Below are positions 37,701 through 48,344 of a stretch of 64,000 nt of DNA, one piece after another (the stretch's first letter is position 1; each line of letters begins with the position of its first letter). The notes below the pieces were generated by a model that had not been told where the DNA came from, ran no database searches, and was given only the letters and a program-made list of their open reading frames with translations. A program made the translations under genes and the position numbers. This stretch comes from Aphidius gifuensis (lineage: Eukaryota; Arthropoda; Insecta; Hymenoptera; Braconidae): contig NC_057788.1 in NCBI RefSeq assembly GCF_014905175.1, forward strand, positions 7,006,001-7,070,000, read 5' to 3'.

Positions 37701-40199
37701 TTAAACAGCTGAAAATTAATAATGTAGCATGAGGGTGTGTATGAATTTTGTATATGTATTAAAATCATCATGAATAAAAATAAAACACATATATTCGTTT
37801 GATGCGCGCATCAAAGAGATAATAAATATGTTGCATACCAATGGAATTCCCCTATAATTGCTAAATGGTAATTCTATGCACTCACTCATTCACTATGCGG
37901 TTTCTGATAGGATAAACCTACTTTTGAGATATAAACTAACATGGATAATAATCCGCAATGCAACAAAAATCTACATGGAATATACATTTTTATTTTATAA
38001 ATTTACTTTTTATCATTTTTTATTTATTCTTTTTTTTTTTTAATTGAAAGCACGATTGTGTTTCATGATGGAATAATTTTAAATAATATTAACGCGCTAT
38101 TTATTTTATATTTATGTCATTTTAATTCAATTATCATAAATGTTATATATATATTTTAAAATAAATATGTTATTTATTTCGTATATCAGAAGTTATTACT
38201 TTTTTTATATTAAAAATATTAAAATATTTATTTTTGTTTTATATTGTATTTTGATAAGAAATTATATTTAATATTATTTATTTAATGATTATTTTAAAAA
38301 GAGGTCATGTCGGGGTTTAGACCTTTGACATTTTGTTATTTTTGAAATTTATTTACTACTTAATTCAATTGAAGAAGTGATTTTTATTGAGTCACAATAA
38401 TTGTGCTGATAGAAAATATTTTTATTTGAAAATAGAACAAGAAAAAAGGTCAATTTTATTTCACTCTTTAAAGCTAATCCTACAGTACATAATAATGTTT
38501 TTTGCATATAGTTTTTACTTGTTTAATAAATTTTCAAAGAGTTTTTAATAAAATAACAACAATTATGTCGATAGAAATTTTTTTTCCTTGAGAATAGAGA
38601 TCAAGTCTAAATGCCAGGTTAATTAACGATTCACCGTCTTATAATAATACCAATTGTCAAATTAAAATTTATCATTGTTTGTACAACTGCTTTTTTACCA
38701 TTGTACAAAAAATAAAATTGTTCGTGAACAAGAACGAAACCTTGCTATTCGATTGAGTCGTTCAAGTAACTGGCGCTCCATCGAGAATTTTATAAAACAT
38801 CTCAGGACAACAAACTCAACCGATAAACTTAAAAAATAATATAATTCAATTTAAAAAAAACAGTAAATAAATAAAAAAATAATAAAATAATGTTTGTAAT
38901 GAAAAATAAAATAATAATAATTAACAACAATTTATGTATAAATATATATTACGAAATTTAAAAAACAAAAATTATAATAAATAAAAAAATATATTTTAAA
39001 ACTCATCAAGTTAAATACGGATGTATCAAATTACATACGAGAAAATCAAATCAACAGAATAACCATATATAAGTCAAGGTTGCCAAGACCCTTGTCTAGT
39101 TTTTCCATATATGGAAATCATCTGTCAGTCATGATTGCTATCTTATGATAGAACAATATTTCGATTTCGCCAATTCACGTGTTTGAAGGACCGCTTGTTC
39201 AAATATAAATTAAAATAACAAAAAAAAAAAAAAAAAATTAATGTAATATAGAAAGTCATGTTTGAAGAATACTTGCAATAAAAATTCTTCTACAAAGTAA
39301 TTAAAATTTCTCTAATTTTAATTAATTGATAGTTAAAGTAATAGTCTGTAAAATTTATATTTTTTTTTGGTCATGCATAAATTAAATTACCACGTAAAAC
39401 AATGAAATTTTTTTATTTATAATTGATATATATTAAAATATTTAATGATGCCTTTTATGTTTTGTCTCTTTTGGTTACCAAGAAGGCACTGATTTGTTGA
39501 ACGTTGACTAAGCCGTGACCATGACATGAATTTGCAGAGAGACCAAGGAGATCATATGTTTGCTTTAAAAAACCCCATATGTACCCTGACCGAAATTCCA
39601 AATTTACCATCTTAACAAACAAATTTTTTTATGGATATTTATTTTTTATTTTTTTATGAATGACCTTTTTGACCTTCTGCAATAAATTTCAACACCTTTC
39701 TCCTGGTGAATACACCAACTAAGGTGATGATTCACTTTTTATTCAAAAATATATATTGAACAATTAAAATCAAGGTAAAAAAATTTTTTTTAAATCAAAC
39801 CGAACATGGTAATATTTTTAATTTTTTCGTCATCCAAATTTAATTTACTCAGTGATAGCTAAATTGATAAAAAATTGATAATTTTTCATTATGAAAATGT
39901 GTTGTATTTAAATGTAAAATATTATTTTTAAACTAACTATTAAAAAATTAAAAATTTGTCCAGTTTTTTTTTTGATTTTTAAAGAAATAATTTTAAAAAA
40001 TGAAAAGAATTTACTCTATTTCCACTCCAGTTGCTCCAACGAAAGTAAATTAACGCATTGAGGTCTTTGAAATCTAAAGATATTTTTCTCTTGGTATACA
40101 TTTCCGTGCTTGATTTTTTATTTATTTATTTTTTTAAATTTATTTTACATATATATTTTTTTTTTGGTTTTTCTTTTTTGGTGCGTAAAGTAAAGCGCA
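31751..40199. other. Intergenic region between fz2 and Tm1
   Basis: No coding evidence. GC-richer islands occur at about 33340-33420, 33530-33680, 33980-34085, 35515-35640, 38745-38815 and 39460-39610, and a perfect CArG box lies at 39105-39114. These are candidate enhancers of either neighbour, muscle enhancers of Tm1 being the natural guess for the rightmost ones. The frames at 33346-33597 and 37529-37771 lack ATG support or are low-complexity. Confidence 0.6.
39102..39117. promoter_or_regulatory. Palindromic CArG box (SRF-type site) upstream of Tm1
   Basis: TTTCCATATATGGAAA is a perfect 16-bp palindrome centred on CCATATATGG, an exact match to the SRF consensus CC(A/T)6GG. A related half site, CCATATATAA, lies at 39063-39072. 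The pair is about 1.1 kb upstream of the candidate first Tm1 exon. SRF control of contractile genes is well established in vertebrates; use here is inferred from the motif. Confidence 0.45.
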
Positions 40200-40376
40200 A
40201 GAGGGGTGTGAGTAATACATTGGCGGCGAAATAGAGGCTCACAGCTTTTCTTGAAAACTTGCACCGGTATCAAAAAAGAAGGGAGATCTTATTGGAGGCA
40301 TTTCAAATAACTGCCAGTTGTGAGTCAACGTGCAACTTAGACACACCAGCTCGACAGTAATAAGAAACCACTTCAA
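40200..40376 (+). other. Tm1: Non-coding first exon and promoter of the long Tm1 form
   Basis: A GC-richer stretch ends at the strong donor CAA followed by GTAAGT (40376/40377). The matching acceptor TTTCAG at 41429 lies 53 bases upstream of the muscle-type ATG, giving a 1053-bp intron. The 5' edge is only approximate; no clear TATA-initiator pair was found. The arrangement mirrors the non-coding first exon of Tm2. Confidence 0.55.
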
Positions 40377-41429
40377 GTAAGTACACAGTGGTCCATGTGG
40401 ACTTTTTATATTTTTTTCAATTATTTATCCACCATAATTTTCCGACATTTTATATCATTTTTTATCATTAAAATTAAACAAAAGCAACCCTAAATTAATC
40501 ATTAAAAAATTAAATTATATCCATCTTTAAACAAAACTATTTTTAAATATTAAAATTAATTTTTAATATTTAAAAAATTTAATATTGTTTCAAAATAAAA
40601 ATAAAAAAACAAATGTATTTTTATATTTGACAGTCAATTGAATTATACAATTATTATTTTTGTATATTAATAATAAGAATGATAAATAAATAAACAAAAT
40701 ATTGCCAATAATTTAAATGAAAAAAAAAAATTTTAATGTGAATTAACGAGTAACAGGACACCATGTCTCTCCCGCTCTTGCTAACCCGAAATGGTCCGAT
40801 GATATCTTTGCACAGTAATTTCTCCCCCCTGGTAGTTTTAAATTTAAAAATAACTTACCCTCAAGATATACTTTTAAAACGTTACTTACGTCATTGGAAT
40901 TTATAAATTCTTTTTTTTTCAAAAAAAGTTGAAATTATTTATTCACATTTATCAATTTGTTTATCCCATTTTTCATTTAAAATAATTCGAAATATAAAAA
41001 ATTAAGTGAAAATTATATAAGACATCATTTTATAATTTATTTTTTATATAAATTGACTGTAAAATAAATTTTATGATTAATTTTTTCTCGTTTATCCTGA
41101 TTCACTAGCCATGAATTTATTTATTTTTTTTCATAATCAAATAAATAAAAATAATCAATTTTATTTGTATTGCTTTTATTTATCACTGCATGTTGAATGC
41201 ATTTTAAGTGCCCGGGTGATTTTTTTATATTTTTTATTTAAAAGCAAAGACCTTCTTCTAAAAATAGTAAGACGGGCGTGTTCACTAAATATATACCCAC
41301 CGATCCAGAAAGTTCAGGAGCCAAAAAACTTGTTTAACTCAACAAAAATTACAATTTTATAATATTAAATAATTCAACGGCTTAATAAATATTTTATTGT
41401 ATTTTTTCTTTTTTTTTTTTTTATTTCAG
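40377..41429 (+). other. Tm1: First intron of the long Tm1 form
   Basis: AT-rich intron from GTAAGT to TTTCAG. A YTAWWWWTAR-type MEF2-like string (TTAAAAATAA, about 40846-40855) is present; Drosophila tropomyosin genes carry MEF2-dependent muscle enhancers in their first introns, but this motif is frequent by chance in such DNA. The ORF at 41111-41362 is not credible. Confidence 0.5.
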
Positions 41430-41596
41430 ATCATCTTCTTGATTTTTTTTTCAACGAAAGGGAAAAAAAAAACTAATCAAAAATGGACGCAATCAAGAAA
41501 AAGATGCAGGGAATGAAATTGGAGAAGGATAATGCAATGGATCGTGCTCTGTTGTGTGAACAACAAGCCCGTGATGCCAATGCACGCGCCGAAAAG
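41430..41596 (+). CDS. Tm1: Tm1 first coding exon, long (muscle-type) N-terminus
   Basis: Coding part 41483-41596 (38 codons), with 53 bases of leader after the acceptor at 41429. The start MDAIKKKMQ is the canonical high-molecular-weight tropomyosin N-terminus, where neighbouring molecules overlap head to tail on actin. Donor GTCATT at 41597 is somewhat weak. Phase 0 into 41688. Confidence 0.96.
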
Positions 41597-41687
41597 GTCA
41601 TTACCTTAAATTTCCCATAAAAATCCAAATAAATAGGTCATTTAATTTTTTTCTATAAATTAAAATTTATTTTTCGTTTTCAAATAG

Positions 41688-41813
41688 GCCGAGGAGGAAG
41701 CTCGTTCACTCCAAAAAAAGATTCAAACAATTGAAAATGATCTTGACCAGACCCAGGAAGCCCTTATGCAAGTAAATGCTAAACTTGAAGAAAAAGACAA
41801 GGCCCTCCAAAAT
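41688..41813 (+). CDS. Tm1: Tm1 second coding exon of the long form
   Basis: 42 codons of heptad-repeat coiled coil, acceptor AATAG, donor GTAAGT. Together with the previous exon it gives the 80 residues that precede the common exon in all long tropomyosins. It is used only with the long promoter, because the atypical and short starts lie downstream. Confidence 0.96.
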
Positions 41814-42234
41814 GTAAGTTATATTATTTATTACTTAAAAAAAATTATTATTTAAATACAAAAAGAAGGGATAATTTATTTTCTAATATTTATCCATTTT
41901 TAAAAATTAAAAAAATCAAATATTATCATCAAAAAAATTCTATCAATAAGGTGTCGCCATCTAGTCTAATAAAATTGTCGATAATCCAGAAAATTATTTG
42001 ATAATTTAATTGAAACAACCACCCGTAGCGCTGATAGTTGTCGAAAAAAAAAAAAAAATTTATTTTTGAAATAAAAATATATATTTGTTGAGGTGGGGGA
42101 TAAGCAAGTTGGAACAACGAGCTTTGATTTATATACACATTTACAAATACATATACATCGTGATAGAAGTTACGTGAAAAACGAGAGTAACGGGGAAGAA
42201 AGAGTAGAGAGAAATAAAACTGGCAACGAAAACA

Positions 42235-42414
42235 TAAAAATTTAACACATAGAGAAACAGTGACAGACAAAATGGCGGTGTGTCTGGTACAGTGGTAGCA
42301 GTGCTACTAATTTAAAAAACAAAAATATAATAATAATAATAATAATAAATTAAATAAAAATAGTATTTGTATAAGTGAGGTCAGTAGGTTGAGTAGGGAG
42401 ATATCCTTAGAGAA
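42235..42414 (+). promoter_or_regulatory. Tm1: Promoter and leader of the atypical Tm1 form, with uORF
   Basis: Just before the atypical exon lies AAAATGGCGG (42269-42278), a Pho/YY1-type core seen at active insect and vertebrate starts. It is followed by an ATG-started eight-codon uORF (42272-42298, ending TAG). A microsatellite-like TAA run follows. An in-frame TAG at 42394-42396 closes the main frame upstream of its ATG. The transcription start itself is not resolved. Confidence 0.4.
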
Positions 42415-43311
42415 ATGGATCACGTATTGTCAACGACAGTTAGACGTCGTGGTCATCAACATCATCCAAGGCATACAACAAGACGTAGACTTGATATATC
42501 CAGTAGAGGACCCGCGCAGTGTGGCCCTACTGGTAGCAATGCTGACAGTCAACAATATCAGCATTGTCATTCTGGTGAATTTACATATGGTGGTTGCACT
42601 AGCGCCACAACAATAACAACAACAACAACAACACCAACAATAATAACAAGTACAAATGACAATGACAAGCTAAATGATAATAATAAATATGATAAAATAT
42701 TGGATAACATATTAACAGATGATAAACAAAATCATCAACATGATAAACTGATTGTTCTTACTGAATTTCATGATGATAATTCAGATGAAACAATTGAGCA
42801 TAGACCCGCGCAGTGTGGTCAATCCAGGCTTGATATAAAATTGTCTTTTGATGATAATGATAATAGAAATAACCACGATGATGATGATGATGATGACAAT
42901 GATTATGATAATATCAAATATTCAGATGATGAAGATAGTAATATAAATAAATCAAAAAAACTTGATGAACAAATTAAATTAAAAGAATCACCAAAAACAA
43001 CACCAATTAGAACAAGAAAAAAAAATATAACCGAGCCTGAGCACGCGGTCGCAAGGGCTCGTGGTGATGGACATTCTGATGATGAAAATTATATAATTGA
43101 AGAAGATCCAGAAATACTTGAACTTGCTAAATTACGATGTACTAGTGAACGTGCTGAGGTACAATCAGAACGTGAAGCAAGACGTAGAAAAAGATGTGCT
43201 GATTATCCTGGACTTGCATTTGGATCATCAATATTTTCCAGTGATACAATGATGAAATTCAGTCTTATCAAAAATGAATTATCAAATATTATGGGAAATC
43301 AGCTTAAGCGG
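42415..43311 (+). CDS. Tm1: Atypical Tm1 N-terminal exon (Tm1-I/C class)
   Basis: A 299-codon first coding exon that replaces the tropomyosin N-terminus. It ends NQLKR, then a GTCAGT donor at 43312, in phase 0 for the common exon at 48211, giving about 503 residues. Visible parts: His/Arg-rich start (about 10-25), PAQCG motifs at 33-37 and 131-135, Thr- and Asn/Asp-rich low complexity, an acidic Asp run near 155-170, and a charged helix-prone C-terminal part. The block from about residue 262 (ADYPGLAFG, SSDTMMKF) looks well ordered and resembles the junction region of Drosophila Tm1-I/C, recalled from memory. That fly isoform is an RNA-binding kinesin-1 adaptor needed for oskar mRNA transport. 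Intron retention would add seven codons and stop at 43335. The reading frame is certain; function by homology is inference. Confidence 0.85.
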
Positions 43312-45400
43312 GTCAGTATATTAGCAGGCATTTAAAAAAAATGTATCCGCATTTTTTACATATAAAACATACGAGAACCGCGTGCTCATTCAAAGTATAT
43401 TTAAACATGTACATAGGGTTTGTGATTATATAGAATAAGACAGGCAATTTGACCTTCATTTCTGTGACGTCATATGTGTTTGTATGTGCATTAATTTATC
43501 ATGAATATATGTGGTGTATTTTTATTTATAAAATAGGGCTTATTAATTTTATTTAAATGACTTTTTTTTTTTTTTAACTTTGTCTATTTAATTTACACCA
43601 TGTTGGGCGGATTATTTTATTTTTTAATTTTGTTCTTATTGAATGACCGTAATATACTGTTGCCAACCGGTCCATTCTATAAATATGTTTTATTCTTTCA
43701 AAGATCACTGTACATATGTAGCCGGTAAATAATCATAATATTTAAATGCATGAAAATAACGTTACTTTTTTTTTTTGAGTCCAATATCCAAACTAACATT
43801 TTATTTATTATTTTAAACACAAAAATCCATCAGATATTTATCAAGGTTTTGATACAAACTCATGTTACGACAATGTTTCAAATATATATATTTACATTCT
43901 GGCTAAAAATAAGCAACATCTACTACGTGATCCAGTGACTTTTGAAAATATCCCAGAAAATATATTGCGTAAGCTTAGACGTTTTTTTTTATTTTTTCTA
44001 ATTCGATTATAGAATTGAAATATTTTTTATAATATTTTACAATTATGATGACATTGATGCAAGCAACAATTTATTTAATTTAATAAACTCATCATAATTT
44101 ATTATTAAAGAAAATAAATCATTTTTATTTATCATTTACACTTGAAAAAAAAAAAAAATTAATTGAGAGTTTTATTTAATTTTTCAATGATAAAAGTTGA
44201 GATAGAATTTTTCTTTTAAATGAGATTAGTCAAGAGTTTACTTGAACTTGTTTAAACAATACTTGGCAGTCTTCCATTTAAAATATTTTAAAGACATTGT
44301 ACATCTGTAAAAATGCAGATACACTTGTGTACCAATAATAAAATTTGTTATTAATTTTTGATAAATTTTATCAATTATAAAAATATTATTTTAATTATAA
44401 TAATCATTAATTAAAAATTAAAATAATTTTCTTTAACTTTGAAATTTTAAACAAATATTTTTAAAATATTTTTTTTTTCGAAATTAATATTGTTTTTATT
44501 TTGAGGGTCAATTGAAGATTATGAAAAAAAAATTAATTTTAAAATTTGCAATTTGTATTTCAATGGCATTTTAAATTTTTAATTAATTGTTAAATAGCTA
44601 ATTGATATTTTCTTGATTAACCTGCCAATGACAATTGACAAGATATAATTATTGAATAATTTTTAAAATGTTTATTTAAAATATTATTCATTCAAGCAAT
44701 AAAGATATTTTATTATTTATTTAACGAATAACTTGTGATATTAATATAAAATATAATTACAATGAATCATCAATATAAATTCCACAAGAAATACTGCGTA
44801 ATGAGTAATGACGTAAACACGTAGGTTTAATATCATCATCAACATCATCATATTCCCACCACATATGATGATAATGTGATGGGAATATAAAATTGATGAA
44901 AAATCAACATATACTGAATCCATTGATTATCACTATAAATAATTTTTTTTTTTTTTATTTTCCACATGGATAAACATAAACTTGAATTCACCGGAATTAA
45001 CTTATTCCCTATATTGATTAATAGCTTTTATTTTTTGTTAAAAAAAAAATTTATATATTTAACAACAACAATGTTCAAATTGTTTGACGATTCAAATGAA
45101 TAGGCGCGCAATGACAACGGGCGCGGTATTTCCGGGCTCCATTGCAACCGTACAACACATTTATCAAGCGTAGTTAAATTATATTTATTTACAAATAATT
45201 AATTTACCAATCAATAACTAGCAATTAATAAATATAAAAATCTTTAATTCTAATATTTTAAATTTGATTAAATTATTCAATTAAAAAATAAATAATTATA
45301 ATTTTTTTTTTCAATTTTTAATGATTATTTTTGCATCAATAAATGCACTATTTTTTGCGTAAATATAATTGTAAACAACATGGAACTACTTTCAATAAGT
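43312..45400 (+). other. Tm1: Tm1 intron segment between atypical and short starts
   Basis: AT-rich, no coding evidence. Holds an imperfect hairpin at 44850-44888 and a CpG-bearing island at about 45100-45160 (GGCGCGC, GGGCGCGG) that may belong to the upstream part of the short-form promoter. The frames at 43750 and 44741 are not credible genes. Confidence 0.6.
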
Positions 45401-45761
45401 CACAACGCATGCGCAAATAAAGGATGACTGGAGTCGGCCATCTTGCCTCGAAATCCCACCAGTCAGTGGTTGCTCGTGTAACGACAGTTCGGAGTATAGT
45501 CACCGCTCAAACAACTACATTTTTTATAATCATCAATAAATACAATAATTACTATTAAATAATAAACTAACAATCATAAATAAACAAATAAAAAATTTAT
45601 ATTATTATTAATTTGTTTAAATAAAATTTAAAAATTGTGTAATTAAAGTATAAAGAAAAAAAAGAAAAAAAATTTAATAGTGACAGTAGTATAATACAAG
45701 TGTTTTGTATTAAAAAAAATTTCAAGCGTAATATATTTATTTGAAAAAAAAATTTTAAAAA
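45401..45761 (+). promoter_or_regulatory. Tm1: Promoter and leader of the short cytoskeletal Tm1 form
   Basis: A housekeeping-like cluster: CGCATGCGC (45406-45414, NRF1/erect-wing-like), GCCATCTTG (45437-45445, Pho/YY1-like) and an initiator-like TCAGT (45463-45467). About 300 bases of AT-rich leader then lead to the ATG at 45762 with no acceptor required. No TATA box in the right place. Motif-based inference. Confidence 0.5.
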
Positions 45762-45902
45762 ATGGCGATGCAAGTGCAGGGCACAATTCTTGATGTACTC
45801 AAGAAAAAAATGCGACAAACTAAAGAAGAAATGGAAAAATATAAAGATGAGTGTGACGTGTATCAGAAGCAGTTGCAGGTGGAAGTGATGCGACGCGAGG
45901 AA
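45762..45902 (+). CDS. Tm1: Tm1 short (cytoskeletal) N-terminal exon
   Basis: 47 codons starting MAMQVQGTILDV, charged coiled-coil sequence ending RREE, then the strong donor GTGAGT at 45903. Phase 0 into 48211, so the protein would be 251 residues, close to the 248 of vertebrate low-molecular-weight tropomyosins, whose N-terminus is likewise encoded by a separate promoter-linked exon. Confidence 0.93.
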
Positions 45903-48210
45903 GTGAGTGTGGCATTTCGTTCGATTAAATATTATTTATTTATATTGATGATTTTTATAGACTCCAAAAAAAAAAAATTCATTATTCCCATTACTATTAT
46001 TATTTTGTGTAATAAAAATTAATGAAATTTATTTTGGAAAATGTAATTGACTTTTGGTAATAAAACCTGTTCAAGGAACTTCCCTAAAAAAAAATCCCTT
46101 GAAATGGGAATGAAAAAAAAATAGTAATAAAAAAAATTTGTATAAAAAAAGAAAAAAGAATGAGACACGGTGCCGGCATCAGATCGATCGTGTGCGTGTC
46201 AGTGGGGGCCACTCGTTGGTCGTCAAGCTAAAAGAGTGTCTACCTCGGTTATACACCAATGTATATATATTTTACACACTAATACAACCTGTGATGAAAG
46301 CATGCTCATTGGGAGGGGCACAACTATACAACACGCGAAAAAAAAAATATATATATATCTAACCGGCCTCTTTCACATTCTTTTCCAAAATTTTATTAAC
46401 TTGCCAACATGACCCTGAAGAAATCCTCATATTGCTCCGAAAAATATTTATGTTTTTATTTTTTTTATACTAAATTATTATTGTTTATTTGTTTAATGAA
46501 CTTGCAATTTATATTATTACAATTTAATGTTGTTGTTTTTAATTTTTAAATAGACTTGAAAATATTTAAGGTGGTGGCACTTGATTGTTAATGACTATTG
46601 TATTAAATTAATTAAACTGGATTTTAAAGTTGGTATGTCAGTGTAAGCAGGTGATCAAAAAATGGGTGTAATATATTTTTTTTTTCATTTAGAAATAACT
46701 ACTATTTAATGGGCTTGTTTCTAGTCACTCTTTAATTATTATTTTAATAATCGAAATTTTTTCGAAATCGAAATAAAATCGTATTAAAAACCACGATAGT
46801 AAAAATGAGTAATAAAAATTTGTATCTTTCTTTTTTTTTTGGTGGCTTATTTTAGCAAATAAAATATTCAATTTTATTATTTTGATTATTAAGAAATTAA
46901 TTATGTAAAATATTAATGAAATAAAATTATTTTCTTTTGTTTTAAATATCATTTGTTAATATTAATTTTCGAGGTCATATGGAATTAATAATAATTTAAT
47001 TTTCTTTTGCGCAATAATAAATATTTTATGACATTGAAAATTTAATGTCATTGTTTAATTTTTATTAATAAAAAATTATGACAATATTATATTTTTTCTT
47101 TGTTTGATTATAATATTATTCATTGTAAAATTATTTTAATTTTTATTATTAATATTAAATTGATGATTAATATTTTATCAAAAAAAATATTTCTCAATGT
47201 TTTTATTTAGTTTTTTTTTTTTTTTTTTCTTTCTACATTTTGTTTCGTAATTTTTAAATACCCATCAATGCAAAACTGGTTTATGTATATTGGTATTTAA
47301 GCTGAGGTAACTTTCAATAAATAAAAAAAAATATATATGTGGATAAAAAAATAATAGAAAAATAAATAAAGAGCTAAGGTAACTGAACTTGAAGCCATTC
47401 ATCGCGCTCTCTGGCAAATTAACTCTAATTGTCTACACGTAATACCGCCTAAACATATTTTCTCTTCTTTCATTTTAATAGGACAACGTTGCATAATTAC
47501 ATAAATAATATATTTGTGTTAATAAATTATACATTGATGATATGTTTTTACTAGCAGTTAATTAATTTTCTAATAATACATATAGAATTTTCATTGTATT
47601 TTGTTTGAATAATATAAATATATTATCAACATGATAGGATAAAAAATAAATTAATTTATTTAATTTTATAGCAAAGAGTATGATAAAATTTTAATCATAT
47701 TTCTTATCAGTGATAGAGACTAAATGATGAATAATTTTTACAAATTGCAAGCCTTTTTTTTGTTAAATTATTTTAACTCTCAATGATTGTTTGTTTAATT
47801 TTCGAAATAATTATTAATTTTTTTACATATTGAATAATAAATTTAATTAATTTGTTTATCATTGTTTTGTTAGAAAATTAATTGGTCTAAATTTCAACGA
47901 CTTTAAGGCTTAACCAACTTTAAATAGTTTTTAAGTTTTATAATTTGTTTTAAGTGACATTAATTTTCAGAAAAGTCAAATGAAATTATATTGTTAGTCT
48001 GGGAAACTCAGCAAGCATGTATTGTTGAATAAAAGTTTTTGATTTATACGGATTTCCGGATGGTTATATATATTTTTTTTTTTTTTACAAACTGATTATT
48101 TTGTTTAATTTATTTGAGCGTAACAATAAAATGGGATCGTCATTTTAAATCATTGAATTTATACTTAAAATTTTGTTGATAATTAATTAATTTTTTTTTT
48201 TTAATTTCAG
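45903..48210 (+). other. Tm1: Tm1 intron after the short-form exon
   Basis: About 2.3 kb. A GC-richer island at about 46150-46320, with an initiator-like TCAGTGG, may be an enhancer or a minor promoter; its frames (46138-46412) are short and have no splice exit that matches the common exon convincingly. The rest is AT-rich with no visible feature. Confidence 0.55.
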
Positions 48211-48344
48211 GCTGAATCTGAGGTTGCAGCCCTCAATCGTCGCATCCAGCTCCTTGAAGAAGATCTTGAAAGATCTGAGGAGAGACTTGCAACTGCTACT
48301 GCCAAATTGGCTGAAGCATCCCAAGCTGCTGATGAGAGTGAACG
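48211..48344 (+). CDS. Tm1: Tm1 common exon 3
   Basis: 134 nt, starting AESEVAALNR and ending within an Arg codon (CG, then GTGAGA). It is the entry point for all three N-termini. The acceptor TTTCAG follows a long poly-T tract. The sequence is nearly identical to the Tm2 exon at 61956-62089. Confidence 0.97.

Noticed and set aside
41929..42270. 113-codon minus-strand frame opposite the atypical Tm1 leader
   Set aside because: Low complexity and antisense to a better-supported promoter region.
42389..42616. 75-codon frame overlapping the start of the atypical Tm1 exon
   Set aside because: No ATG start, shadow frame; the 42415 frame has the correct phase and conserved C-terminal block.
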